From the NCBI RefSeq assembly GCF_000613845.1, contig NZ_BAJT01000001.1, positions 124,001 to 188,000 of the forward strand: a stretch of 64,000 nucleotides of DNA. The letters are read 5' to 3'. Shown in pieces: positions 47,830 to 64,000 of this stretch (position 1 is its first letter; each line of letters begins with the position of its first letter). The stretch comes from Asaia astilbis JCM 15831 (GTDB taxonomy: Bacteria > Pseudomonadota > Alphaproteobacteria > Acetobacterales > Acetobacteraceae). A program made the position numbers and the translations under genes. The notes beneath the pieces are model-generated. The model saw nothing but the letters and a program-made list of their open reading frames with translations. It searched no databases and was not told the origin of the DNA.

Positions 47830-49448
47830 GTGGCAGAACGACACGTCGTGCCTTGGGTGGCGGCATCGCCAGCGCTGTTTTCAGCCTCTCATTGCTGTCG
47901 GGCTGTGATCTCGCTCCCAAATATGAGGCCCCCAAATTCATCTATCCCGATGGATGGGGCGGCAAGGGCGTGCTGGTCGACGGAAAACCGGCCGATGACG
48001 TGCCCAAGGGCAAATGGTGGGAGGTCTTTCACGATCCCCAGCTAAACGCGCTCGAAGAGAAGATGCTGGCCTCGAACCCTGATCTGCAGGCCCAGGCCGA
48101 AATCTTCACCCAGTCGCGTGACATTGCGCGAGAGACCGAAGCCCAGCTCGCCCCTCAGCTCAATGGCTCAGCCGGGATGTCGAACAACAAGACATCCCAG
48201 ACACGGTTGTGGCGCGGGGCAAATGCCAACTCTCCCACGACAGAATCCAGTGTGTTCTATAGTGGTGCCGCAACGTGGGAGCCGGATTTCTTCAGCCGTA
48301 TCCGCAACTCGACGCATATGCAGAAGAACATGGCTCAGGCCAGTGCTGCGGATTACGCCAATCTGCGTCTGATGCTCGAAGCAGAGCTGGCTTCGACCTA
48401 TCTCGGGCTGCGGGGCCTCGATGCCCAATATGCCGTCTATGACGATTCGATCCGTTATTATCAGACAGCGGTAAAGATCACCCGACTGCGTCAGGCGGGC
48501 GCTATTGCTGCTGGACTGGATGTGTCACGCGCCGAGAATCAGCTTTTTGCCACTGAAGCGGCCCAGAGTAATGTGCGGGCTCAGCGACAGGTGCTGGAAC
48601 ATGCGATCGCGGCCATGGTGAATACCGTACCCGGCAGCTTTCACATTGCACCGTCGACGGCGCCGGTTCTTCCTTACTCGATCCTGCGTATTCCTGCGGG
48701 CTTTCCTTCCCAGCTTTTGGAGCGCCGTCCTGATATCGCCTCGGCCGAGCGTAATCTGGCGGCCAATAGCCGTGCGATCGGCGTTGCTCGCGCGGCCTTT
48801 TATCCCAATGTCACGTTCAGCCTGAATGGCGGCTTCATGAATAACGGGTTCGATCTGGCGAGCCTGAGCAATTCGATGTGGAGCTACGGTGTGCAGGCTG
48901 TTGAGCCGCTCTTTACTGGCGGCCTGCGTCGTGCCGCGTTGCAGCGTGTCTGGTCGCAATATCGCGAGAGTGCCGATCGCTATCGCTCGACCGTGCTGGC
49001 AGCCTTTCAGGATGTCGAGGACGGCATCTCCCAGACCACCGCCTATGCCGACCAGCAAAAGCAGCAGATGGAGGCTGTGGACGCGGCCTTGCGCACACAG
49101 CGCATGACCATGGCGCTCTACACAGGTGGGCTGACCAATTATCTTGACGTCGTTGTCGCGCAGCAGGCGGCGCTTGTAGCACGGATCGATGCGGTGCAGG
49201 CGCAGACCATTCAGGTTCAGGCCAGCGTGCGTCTGATCAAGGCGCTCGGCGGTGGCTGGGATCGTGCAGCTCTGCCTTCTGTCAAGGCGATCGATCCGTT
49301 CGGAATCCTGCAATATGACGGGCTTCGGCATCCGCGACCTGCTGGTGATGTAGATACGCATACGAGCCCGGCAGACCAGGATTTATCCGGAGTTCAGCCC
49401 GGGACTCCGCCCATGAAAGACTTGACAGCCGCCTCTTCAGGACGGTAA
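47826..49448 (+). CDS. RND outer-membrane factor, NodT/OprM-type lipoprotein
   Basis: 540 aa. Lipobox LLSGCDLAP marks a lipidated outer-membrane channel of the TolC fold. Two repeats of the OEP domain: KWWEVFHDPQLNALEEKML and LERRPDIASAERNLAA, with the exit end YRSTVLAAFQDVEDG and GLTNYLDVVVAQQ. An extended C-terminus of about 50 residues (after GGWDRAALP) is longer than usual. Third gene of the efflux operon. It is followed after 103 bases by rplK. Confidence 0.93.
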   Translation: MSGRTTRRALGGGIASAVFSLSLLSGCDLAPKYEAPKFIYPDGWGGKGVLVDGKPADDVPKGKWWEVFHDPQLNALEEKMLASNPDLQAQAEIFTQSRDIARETEAQLAPQLNGSAGMSNNKTSQTRLWRGANANSPTTESSVFYSGAATWEPDFFSRIRNSTHMQKNMAQASAADYANLRLMLEAELASTYLGLRGLDAQYAVYDDSIRYYQTAVKITRLRQAGAIAAGLDVSRAENQLFATEAAQSNVRAQRQVLEHAIAAMVNTVPGSFHIAPSTAPVLPYSILRIPAGFPSQLLERRPDIASAERNLAANSRAIGVARAAFYPNVTFSLNGGFMNNGFDLASLSNSMWSYGVQAVEPLFTGGLRRAALQRVWSQYRESADRYRSTVLAAFQDVEDGISQTTAYADQQKQQMEAVDAALRTQRMTMALYTGGLTNYLDVVVAQQAALVARIDAVQAQTIQVQASVRLIKALGGGWDRAALPSVKAIDPFGILQYDGLRHPRPAGDVDTHTSPADQDLSGVQPGTPPMKDLTAASSGR

Positions 49449-49551
49449 GGGGCCGCTCCAATTCGGAACGCGGGAGAGGTTGTGTCGGTCGTAAGGCCGG
49501 GTGAATCTCATTGGAACCGCGGTTCGGGCAAACCATCAAGGAGTCCCGGAT

Positions 49552-49986
49552 ATGGCCAAAAAAGTTGTTGGCTACATCAAGTTGCAGATCCCGGCAGGCA
49601 AGGCGAATCCGTCTCCGCCAGTCGGCCCGGCGCTGGGTCAGCGCGGCCTGAACATCATGCAGTTCTGCAAAGAGTTCAACGCCAAGACGCAGACCCTCGA
49701 GCCCGGCATGCCGATCCCGGTCGTTATCACGGCTTATGCGGATCGTACGTTCAGCTTCGTCACCAAGACCCCGCCGAACACCTACTTCCTGCTCAAGGCT
49801 GCCAAGATTTCCAAGGGTAGCCAGACCGTTGGCAAGTCTGCCGCAGTCGGTTCCGTGACGACCGCGCAGCTGCGCGAGATCGCTGCAGAGAAGTTCAAGG
49901 ACATGAACGCGAATGACATCGACGGCGCCGTGCGCATGTTGGCCGGTTCGGCCAAGTCGATGGGTCTGAACGTGGTGGAGGGCTGA
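49552..49986 (+). CDS. rplK: 50S ribosomal protein L11
   Basis: 144 aa. Binds the GTPase-associated centre of 23S r[38 protein letters not shown] with the cis-proline switch, and the C-terminal ARTMG-type end (here [12 protein letters not shown]) are family features. ATG 49552 follows AAGGAG at 7 bases. In most bacteria secE and nusG come immediately before rplK; here the efflux operon does. Confidence 0.97.
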   Translation: MAKKVVGYIKLQIPAGKANPSPPVGPALGQRGLNIMQFCKEFNAKTQTLEPGMPIPVVITAYADRTFSFVTKTPPNTYFLLKAAKISKGSQTVGKSAAVGSVTTAQLREIAAEKFKDMNANDIDGAVRMLAGSAKSMGLNVVEG

Positions 49987-49990
49987 TCCT

Positions 49991-50683
49991 ATGGCCAAGA
50001 ATAAGAGGCTGAACGCTGCCCGCGCAACGATCGACACCAACAAGGTCTATGACCTTGCCGCAGCTGTCGCTCTGGTAAAGGGCAATGCCAAGGCAAAGTT
50101 CGACGAGACGATCGAAATCTCGCTGAACCTCGGCATCGACCCCCGTCATGCTGACCAGATGGTTCGTGGTCTGATCTCGCTGCCGAACGGCACGGGCAAG
50201 ACCCTGCGCGTTGGCGTGTTTGCACGTGGCCCGAAGGCTGAAGAAGCCAAGGCAGCTGGTGCAGAAGTCGTCGGTGCGGAAGATCTGGCCGAGAAGATCC
50301 AGAACGGTGAAATCGAGTTCGATCGCTGCATTGCGACGCCGGACATGATGGCACTGGTTGGTCGTCTGGGTAAGATCCTCGGCCCGCGTGGCCTGATGCC
50401 GAACCCCCGTCTGGGCACGGTGACCATGGACGTTAAGGGTGCCGTGACGGCAGCCAAGTCCGGCCAGGTCGAATACCGCGCTGAAAAGGCCGGTATCATT
50501 CATGCTGGCGTTGGCAAGGCTTCGTTCGGCGAAGACAAGCTGGTCGAGAACATCAAGGCTCTGGTCGATGCCGTCCAGAAGGCTCGTCCGACCGGCGCCA
50601 AGGGCACCTATCTGAAGAAGGCAGCCCTGTCTTCCACGATGGGCGCAGGTGTGAGCGTCGACGTCGCGACGTTTACGGCCTGA
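49991..50683 (+). CDS. rplA: 50S ribosomal protein L1
   Basis: 230 aa. Forms the mobile L1 stalk at the E site and in many bacteria represses its own operon. Motifs: [55 protein letters not shown] and [17 protein letters not shown], all typical. Starts five bases after rplK. Full length. Confidence 0.97.
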   Translation: MAKNKRLNAARATIDTNKVYDLAAAVALVKGNAKAKFDETIEISLNLGIDPRHADQMVRGLISLPNGTGKTLRVGVFARGPKAEEAKAAGAEVVGAEDLAEKIQNGEIEFDRCIATPDMMALVGRLGKILGPRGLMPNPRLGTVTMDVKGAVTAAKSGQVEYRAEKAGIIHAGVGKASFGEDKLVENIKALVDAVQKARPTGAKGTYLKKAALSSTMGAGVSVDVATFTA

Positions 50684-50971
50684 TTTGAGAGATGACACTG
50701 CGTGGCTATGCCGCGCAGTGGCGTAGGGGCAGGGCGTCAGTCCTGCTTCCGAACCTGTCCGAGACCGGGCGTGTTACCCTGTAAGGGGTGATCTAAGGGA
50801 TCCTGCAAGGGATCCGCGAGCGGGAGACGGGGCGCCAGCAGTGCAGGGTGGGTAACCACTAGTCATGCTGGGTTCCGATTGAATGGACAGGCGAGCGGCG
50901 CTCTTCCGATAATGGGGGAGCGTCATGGGTAACCCGGTCTGGAAACTCCGGTTTTCAGGCTGACGAGGAGA
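50684..50971 (+). promoter_or_regulatory. rplJ leader, probable L10-binding autoregulatory region
   Basis: 288 bases between rplA and rplJ without a gene. The place where bacteria keep the L10(L12)4-binding leader. Several hairpins are visible: CTGCGTGGC..GCCGCGCAG (near 50698-50718) and GGGATCCTGCAAGGGATCC repeats at 50797-50815. A promoter for rplJL-rpoBC may be here too. Assignment by position, not by a folded model. Confidence 0.5.
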
Positions 50972-51496
50972 ATGGATTTGGACCGTCAGGAAAAACGGGC
51001 CTTTGTCGAATTCCTCGCCAACGTGTTCAACAGCACGTCCATGGTTGTCGTGACCGAAAACAAAGGTCTCACGGTAGCTGATGTGACGGAGCTGCGTCGA
51101 CGCGTTCGTGCGGCGGGTGCGACATATAAGGTTGCGAAAAACCGGCTGGCCCGCCTTGCTCTGGATGGGACCCAATTCGACGGTATTCTTCCGCTGCTGA
51201 AGGGCCCGACCGCGCTTGCGTGGTCTGAGGACCCCGTCGCAGTTGCGAAGGCGATCGTCGAGTTCGCCAAGACGAATGAGAAGCTTGTGGTGCTCGGTGG
51301 CGCCCTTGGTAACCAGACGCTCGATGCGAATGGTATCAAGGCTCTTGCCGCGCTGCCGTCGCTGGACGAACTGCGTGCGCAGCTGGTGGGTATGATTTCT
51401 ACCCCCGCTACGCGTATCGCAGGCGTTGTCCAGGCTCCGGCTGGCCAGCTTGCTCGCGTCTTCGGCGCCTATGCCAAGACCGGCGAAGCCGCTTGA
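50972..51496 (+). CDS. rplJ: 50S ribosomal protein L10
   Basis: 174 aa. Base of the L7/L12 stalk. N-terminal RNA-binding part MDLDRQEKRAFVEFLANVF, SMVVVTENKGLTV, and RAAGATYKVAKNRLARLA; C-terminal helix with GVVQAPAGQLARVFGAYA binds L12 dimers. GAGGAGA just before the ATG is a strong ribosome site. 78 bases upstream of rplL. Confidence 0.97.
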   Translation: MDLDRQEKRAFVEFLANVFNSTSMVVVTENKGLTVADVTELRRRVRAAGATYKVAKNRLARLALDGTQFDGILPLLKGPTALAWSEDPVAVAKAIVEFAKTNEKLVVLGGALGNQTLDANGIKALAALPSLDELRAQLVGMISTPATRIAGVVQAPAGQLARVFGAYAKTGEAA

Positions 51497-51574
51497 AGTG
51501 TCTTACACAGCACAACCCCGGTTTCCGGGTGCGCGTTGTGAATCGAAAACCAGTTGTAATTAAGGACCATTACC

Positions 51575-51946
51575 ATGGCCGATCTGAACAAAATCGTTGA
51601 CGAACTGTCCGCTCTGACCGTTCTCGAAGCTGCTGAACTTTCCAAGCTGCTCGAAGAGAAGTGGGGCGTTTCTGCTGCTGCTCCTGTTGCTGCTGCTGCA
51701 CCGGCTGCTGCCGCTGCTGCTCCTGCTGAAGAGCAGACCGAGTTCACCGTTGTTCTCGCCGCTGCTGGCGACAAGAAGATCAACGTCATTAAGGAAATCC
51801 GTGGCATCACCGGCCTCGGTCTGAAGGAAGCCAAGGACCTGGTCGAAGGCGCTCCGAAGACCGTTAAGGAAGGCGTTTCCAAGGACGAAGCAGCTAAGAT
51901 CAAGAAGCTGCTCGAAGACAACGGCGCCAAGGTCGAAGTCAAGTAA
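51575..51946 (+). CDS. rplL: 50S ribosomal protein L7/L12
   Basis: 123 aa. N-terminal dimerisation helix ([20 protein letters not shown]), Ala/Pro-rich hinge (about 35-53), and the factor-recruiting C-terminal domain [36 protein letters not shown], full length. GCT/GCC-rich hinge gives a long run of similar codons. Followed by an attenuator-like hairpin before rpoB. Confidence 0.97.
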   Translation: MADLNKIVDELSALTVLEAAELSKLLEEKWGVSAAAPVAAAAPAAAAAAPAEEQTEFTVVLAAAGDKKINVIKEIRGITGLGLKEAKDLVEGAPKTVKEGVSKDEAAKIKKLLEDNGAKVEVK

Positions 51947-52006
51947 CCAAGCCCACGAACTGTGCCTTGCCTGCGGGTGAGGCCGGTTGTGGATTGAGAC
52001 AGGTCA

Positions 52007-52034
52007 GGGCGGAAATCCTTCGGGGTTTCCGCCC
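52007..52034 (+). terminator. Attenuator-like hairpin between rplL and rpoB
   Basis: GGGCGGAAATCC, loop TTCG, GGGTTTCCGCCC: a 12-pair stem (one G.T) with a stable UUCG tetraloop, then GATTTG. It sits 60 bases after rplL. In many bacteria a partial terminator here lowers RNA polymerase output relative to L7/L12. Confidence 0.7.
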
Positions 52035-52184
52035 GATTTGCCGTTGCGGCCAAACCCTGTATAAGGGCCGGTTGTCGCACAAGTAATGGCAGAAATCATA
52101 GCGCCGGTCGTTCCGGTCGCCCGTCGACTCAGGATTTCTGAGGCGCGGACGACCCGAAGGTCTGGTGCGAGAGGGCAGGGATAG

Positions 52185-56360
<4,176 letters not shown>

Positions 56361-56448
56361 TGCCTTCAGCTTCTGCCTTCTCTGTGTTTGTTGCTAACGC
56401 GGGCGCGGCCGGTTTTCCGGCCCGCTCCGTGAAATGGGATTTCGGCGC

Positions 56449-60699
<4,251 letters not shown>

Positions 60700-60737
60700 A
60701 GACCTCCACAGGGTCAGAAAAGCAGTTTACGTTTGAG

Positions 60738-60763
60738 ATCGGGCGGGGTAATACCCGCCCGAT
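60738..60763 (+). terminator. Hairpin after rpoC
   Basis: ATCGGGCGGG, loop GTAATA, CCCGCCCGAT: ten perfect pairs 38 bases after the rpoC stop. Only TTCG follows, so it may be a weak or Rho-assisted terminator; the GC-rich stem supports a stop before rpsL. Confidence 0.65.
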
Positions 60764-60824
60764 TTCGTATCCGGCGAGTCGAAACGGGACTCGTATGAGA
60801 ATCGAGCAGAACTCTAGAGAATGC

Positions 60825-60853
60825 TTGACTTTCATTCTGAATAGCCATAGGTT
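60825..60853 (+). promoter_or_regulatory. Predicted sigma-70-type promoter for rpsL
   Basis: TTGACT (60825-60830), 17 bases, TAGGTT (60848-60853). The spacing is ideal and the -35 is close to consensus. It lies about 210 bases before rpsL in the 364-base gap after rpoC, so the str/S10 genes can be transcribed apart from rpoBC. Otherwise I see no gene in this gap. Confidence 0.55.
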
Positions 60854-61063
60854 CCGCGCCCTCGGCTACCCCCGTCTCGTAAGGCGTCTGAGCCGTTGAT
60901 AGACAGCATCAAACGCTAACGGTGCCGCCGCCTTCGGGTGAGGCTTAGGCCGGTAGTGAAAGAGTCAAAGCGGGCGACATTCTGTCGCGCGCTGCATTTT
61001 GTTGGAAGCGAGTAAATCGGGCCCCGGTCCGGTCTCGCATTAAGCAAGGATCGGGAAGGGCGT

Positions 61064-61435
61064 ATGCCGACCATCAACCAGTTGATCGCCAAGGGCCGTG
61101 AGCCTGCCGCCAAGCGGAATAAAGTGCCGGCCCTTCAGGGTTGCCCCCAGAAGCGCGGCGTGTGCACGCGCGTCTATACGGTTACCCCGAAAAAGCCAAA
61201 CTCGGCCCTGCGTAAGGTGGCTAAGGTGCGCCTGACCAACGGGTATGAGGTCGTGAGCTACATCCCCGGTGAAGGCCATAACCTGCAGGAACACAGCGTC
61301 GTGCTGATCCGCGGCGGCCGTGTAAAAGATTTGCCGGGTGTGCGTTATCACATCCTGCGCGGCGTGCTTGACACGCAGGGCATCGCCAAGCGTCGTCAGC
61401 GCCGTTCGCTGTATGGCGCGAAGCGTCCGAAGTAA
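61064..61435 (+). CDS. rpsL: 30S ribosomal protein S12
   Basis: 123 aa. Decoding-centre protein. [12 protein letters not shown] at the start; [20 protein letters not shown] with Lys43 and [13 protein letters not shown] with Lys88, so wild-type at the sites of classic streptomycin-resistance changes. First gene of the str cluster and followed after 14 bases by rpsG. Confidence 0.98.
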   Translation: MPTINQLIAKGREPAAKRNKVPALQGCPQKRGVCTRVYTVTPKKPNSALRKVAKVRLTNGYEVVSYIPGEGHNLQEHSVVLIRGGRVKDLPGVRYHILRGVLDTQGIAKRRQRRSLYGAKRPK

Positions 61436-61449
61436 GAGGAAATTCAGGC

Positions 61450-61926
61450 ATGAGTCGCCGTCATCGCGCTGTTAAGCGTGAGATCCTTCCCGATCCGAAG
61501 TTCGGAGATGTCGTCATCACGCGTTTTATGAACGCCCTGATGTACGATGGTAAAAAGTCCACAGCCGAGGGCATCGTCTATGGAGCGCTGGAATCAGTGC
61601 GCCGTCGCGGTGGTGCTACAGCTGACCCGGTCGCCATGTTCCATGCGGCCCTGGACAACGTGAAGCCGGCCGTAGAGGTCCGCTCCCGCCGTGTCGGCGG
61701 TGCGACCTATCAGGTCCCCGTCGAAGTCCGCACCGAGCGCCGTCAGGCTCTCGCGATCCGCTGGCTGATCGACGCCTCGCGTAAGCGCGGTGAGAACACG
61801 ATGCAGGAGCGTCTCTCCAACGAGTTGATGGACGCGATCAACAATCGCGGTTCCGCCGTCAAGAAGCGTGAAGACACGCATCGCATGGCTGAAGCAAATA
61901 AAGCGTTCAGCCACTATCGTTGGTAA
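61450..61926 (+). CDS. rpsG: 30S ribosomal protein S7
   Basis: 158 aa. Nucleates assembly of the 30S head and binds near the E site. [18 protein letters not shown] at the start, [41 protein letters not shown], and [21 protein letters not shown] at the end. AGGAAATTC precedes the ATG. Normally fusA would follow; here 108 bases lead directly to tuf. Confidence 0.98.
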   Translation: MSRRHRAVKREILPDPKFGDVVITRFMNALMYDGKKSTAEGIVYGALESVRRRGGATADPVAMFHAALDNVKPAVEVRSRRVGGATYQVPVEVRTERRQALAIRWLIDASRKRGENTMQERLSNELMDAINNRGSAVKKREDTHRMAEANKAFSHYRW

Positions 61927-62034
61927 GCTTTTACGGCTAACCGGTTTCGCCGGATGTCTCGCGTAGAGACGTCCGGTACGAATTAGCAATCTTCCCCGCC
62001 GCAACTCCTTCGGCGGTGGGTTATGGAGAGAATG

Positions 62035-63225
62035 ATGGCTAAGGCTAAATTTGAGCGGACGAAGCCGCACTGCAACATCGGCACCATCGGTCACGTTGAC
62101 CATGGCAAGACTTCACTGACGGCTGCTATCACGAAGACGCTCGCCAAGTCCGGCGGCGCGACCTTCCGTGCATATGACCAGATCGATGCGGCTCCTGAAG
62201 AGCGCGCTCGTGGCATCACGATCTCCACCGCTCACGTTGAGTACGAGACGAAGAACCGTCACTACGCCCACGTCGACTGCCCCGGCCATGCTGACTACGT
62301 CAAGAACATGATCACCGGTGCCGCTCAGATGGACGGCGCGATCCTGGTTGTGTCCGCTGCTGACGGCCCGATGCCGCAGACGCGTGAGCACATCCTGCTC
62401 GCTCGCCAGGTCGGTGTGCCGGCTCTGGTTGTCTTCCTGAACAAGGTTGACCAGGTTGATGACGCCGAGCTCCTCGAGCTGGTGGAAATGGAAGTTCGTG
62501 AACTTCTTTCGTCCTACCAGTTCCCTGGCGACGATATCCCCATCATCAAGGGTTCGGCTCTTGTGACGCTTGAAGACGGCGACGCAGCAATCGGTGAAGA
62601 CCGCGTGCTCGAGCTGATGGAAGCTGTTGACGCCTACATCCCGCAGCCGGAGCGTCCGGTTGACCGTCCGTTCCTGATGCCGATCGAAGACGTGTTCTCG
62701 ATCTCTGGCCGTGGTACGGTTGTCACGGGTCGTGTTGAGCGCGGCATCGTGAACGTCGGTGACGAAGTCGAAATCGTCGGCCTCAAGGACACCATCAAGA
62801 CGACCGTTACGGGCGTTGAAATGTTCCGCAAGCTGCTTGATCGCGGTGAAGCCGGTGACAACATCGGTGCACTGGTTCGTGGCACGAAGCGCGAAGACGT
62901 CGAGCGTGGCCAGGTTCTTGCAAAGCCGGGTTCAATCACCCCGCACAAGAACTTCAAGGCTGAGGCTTACATCCTCACGAAGGAAGAAGGCGGACGTCAC
63001 ACTCCGTTCTTTACAAACTATCGTCCGCAGTTCTATTTCCGCACGACCGACGTCACTGGCGTTGTTCAGCTGCCGGAAGGCACGGAAATGGTCATGCCGG
63101 GTGACAACATCGCTATGGACGTCGAGCTCATTGCTCCGATCGCCATGGACGAAGGTCTCCGCTTCGCTATCCGCGAAGGTGGCCGCACCGTCGGTGCAGG
63201 CGTGGTCTCTTCGATCGGCGCCTGA
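62035..63225 (+). CDS. tuf: Elongation factor Tu
   Basis: 396 aa GTPase that brings aminoacyl-tRNA to the ribosome. G1 GHVDHGKTS, switch I RGITIS, G3 [12 protein letters not shown] with the catalytic His, G4 NKVD, G5 GSAL. Domains 2 and 3 are complete ([34 protein letters not shown]). I take the ATG at 62035 behind GGAGAGA; two in-frame ATG codons at 62023 and 62032 are possible. Follows rpsG without fusA. Confidence 0.98.
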   Translation: MAKAKFERTKPHCNIGTIGHVDHGKTSLTAAITKTLAKSGGATFRAYDQIDAAPEERARGITISTAHVEYETKNRHYAHVDCPGHADYVKNMITGAAQMDGAILVVSAADGPMPQTREHILLARQVGVPALVVFLNKVDQVDDAELLELVEMEVRELLSSYQFPGDDIPIIKGSALVTLEDGDAAIGEDRVLELMEAVDAYIPQPERPVDRPFLMPIEDVFSISGRGTVVTGRVERGIVNVGDEVEIVGLKDTIKTTVTGVEMFRKLLDRGEAGDNIGALVRGTKREDVERGQVLAKPGSITPHKNFKAEAYILTKEEGGRHTPFFTNYRPQFYFRTTDVTGVVQLPEGTEMVMPGDNIAMDVELIAPIAMDEGLRFAIREGGRTVGAGVVSSIGA

Positions 63226-63350
63226 GTTTAAGCACGGGTCCTGATTTGTGGCAGGCCCCGGTCGGAGAAATCCGGCCGGGGTCGGCTTTCAAAGGGACCA
63301 GGAGGGAGCAGGGTAAGACCCGAACCCCAACGAGTTGGATTATTGGTAAG

Positions 63351-63659
63351 ATGGACAACCAGAACATCCGCATTCGCCTAAAGGCGTACGATCACCGCGT
63401 GCTCGACAACAGCACGAAGGAAATCGTAAACACGGCGAAGCGTACGGGTGCGCGGGTTCGGGGTCCTATCCCGCTACCGACGCATATCGAGCGGTTCACT
63501 GTGAACCGTTCCCCACATGTGGACAAGAAAAGCCGCGAGCAGTTCGAGATTCGAACTCATCGCCGCCTGCTCGACATTGTTGAGCCGACACCGCAGACCG
63601 TGGACGCCCTCATGAAGCTCGACCTCGCCGCTGGCGTTGATGTCGAGATCAAACTTTAA
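63351..63659 (+). CDS. rpsJ: 30S ribosomal protein S10 / NusE
   Basis: 102 aa. [40 protein letters not shown], and the [15 protein letters not shown] segment are typical. Also the NusE partner of NusB/NusG in antitermination. ATG 63351 follows GGTAAG. First gene of the S10 ribosomal operon, 125 bases after tuf, which is the usual joining of the str and S10 clusters. Confidence 0.98.
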   Translation: MDNQNIRIRLKAYDHRVLDNSTKEIVNTAKRTGARVRGPIPLPTHIERFTVNRSPHVDKKSREQFEIRTHRRLLDIVEPTPQTVDALMKLDLAAGVDVEIKL

Positions 63660-63669
63660 GGTCCAGACG

Positions 63670-64000
63670 ATGCGTACCGGATTGATCGCAAAAAAGCTGG
63701 GTATGACCCGGCTATTCAAGGAAGATGGCACACATGTGCCGGTCACAGTGCTGCATCTCGACGAGGTCGAGGTGGTGGATACCCGCACGCAGGAGCGTGA
63801 TGGCTATACCGCAGTACAGGTCGGCATGAGCAAGGCGAAGGTGAAGAACGTCACCAAGCCGATGCGTGGCCATTATGCTCGCACCAAGGTGGAGCCGAAG
63901 AAGACTCTTGTCGAGTTTCGCGTGGCAGAAGATGCCGTGCTTGAGGCTGGCACGAAGCTCTCTGCGGCCCATTTCGTCGTTGGCCAGAAGGTCGACGTCA
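63670..64000 (+). CDS. rplC: 50S ribosomal protein L3 (3' part outside the window)
   Basis: First 110 codons, frame open to the window end. [20 protein letters not shown] is the L3 start, followed by [33 protein letters not shown] and [16 protein letters not shown]. Ten bases after rpsJ. L3 starts 50S assembly and reaches towards the peptidyl transferase centre. Confidence 0.95.
   Translation, partial: MRTGLIAKKLGMTRLFKEDGTHVPVTVLHLDEVEVVDTRTQERDGYTAVQVGMSKAKVKNVTKPMRGHYARTKVEPKKTLVEFRVAEDAVLEAGTKLSAAHFVVGQKVDV

Noticed and set aside
51670-51740. GCT-rich repeat in rplL as a microsatellite
   Set aside because: It encodes the ordinary Ala/Pro hinge of L7/L12.

Overview
The window reads as a chromosomal segment of an acetic acid bacterium (Acetobacteraceae, Alphaproteobacteria). 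The evidence is the alphaproteobacterial type of ribosomal, RNA polymerase and EF-Tu proteins, the DUF3576 lipoprotein-leuS-lptE-holA order, GC-rich codon use, and the many transporters and TonB-type surface proteins. Genus cannot be fixed from sequence reading alone. No prophage, IS element, CRISPR array or plasmid function was seen.

Layout. 0-5.7 kb: dps, an MFS exporter and two glycosyltransferases. 5.7-11.1 kb: a PhoB-box-led phosphate operon, pstC-pstA-pstB-phoU-phoB-phoR, with no pstS in the window. 11.1-15.2 kb: a small membrane protein, a 570-base gene-free stretch, a low-molecular-weight phosphatase/fructosamine-kinase pair that looks like a protein-deglycation module, and a convergent dihydroxyacetone kinase. 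15.4-18.7 kb: an AnsP-like amino acid permease, a DAACS symporter and a small membrane protein. 18.74-19.05 kb: tRNA-Arg(CCU) interrupted by a 237-base group I intron placed directly after the anticodon; this is the most distinctive element here. 19.4-26.5 kb: a SARP-like regulator, then the DUF3576-leuS-lptE-holA block. 26.6-30.4 kb: an oligopeptide-type ABC importer without a binding protein. 30.4-34.2 kb: a TonB-dependent receptor divergent from a Tat-exported Yellow/royal-jelly family protein. 34.2-38.5 kb: a YidB-like protein, minCDE, and a GST-fold (FzlA-like) gene followed by a flavoprotein. 38.6-49.4 kb: a DJ-1/PfpI protein, a small lipoprotein, rmuC, a two-component pair and a tripartite RND efflux operon. 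49.5-64 kb: rplK-rplA-rplJ-rplL-rpoB-rpoC-rpsL-rpsG-tuf-rpsJ-rplC, the last gene running off the end.

A property of the whole sequence matters for any reader. Thirteen genes carry 15 apparent frameshifts. Nine are repaired by adding one C or G to a CC or GG, and one more by adding a G to a G6 run. After such repair each protein runs through its family motifs without a break. This looks like systematic under-calling of short C/G runs rather than gene decay, so I annotate these as single genes spanning the shift and give the site. None of the translation and RNA polymerase genes between 49.5 and 64 kb is affected.

How genes work together: PhoR/PhoB with PhoU and PstCAB form the phosphate sensing and uptake unit. 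MinCDE, and possibly the FzlA-like protein, act on FtsZ placement. LptE serves outer-membrane LPS assembly. The RND pump, adaptor and outer-membrane factor form one envelope-spanning exporter downstream of a two-component system that may control it. The last 14.5 kb supply ribosome, RNA polymerase and EF-Tu.
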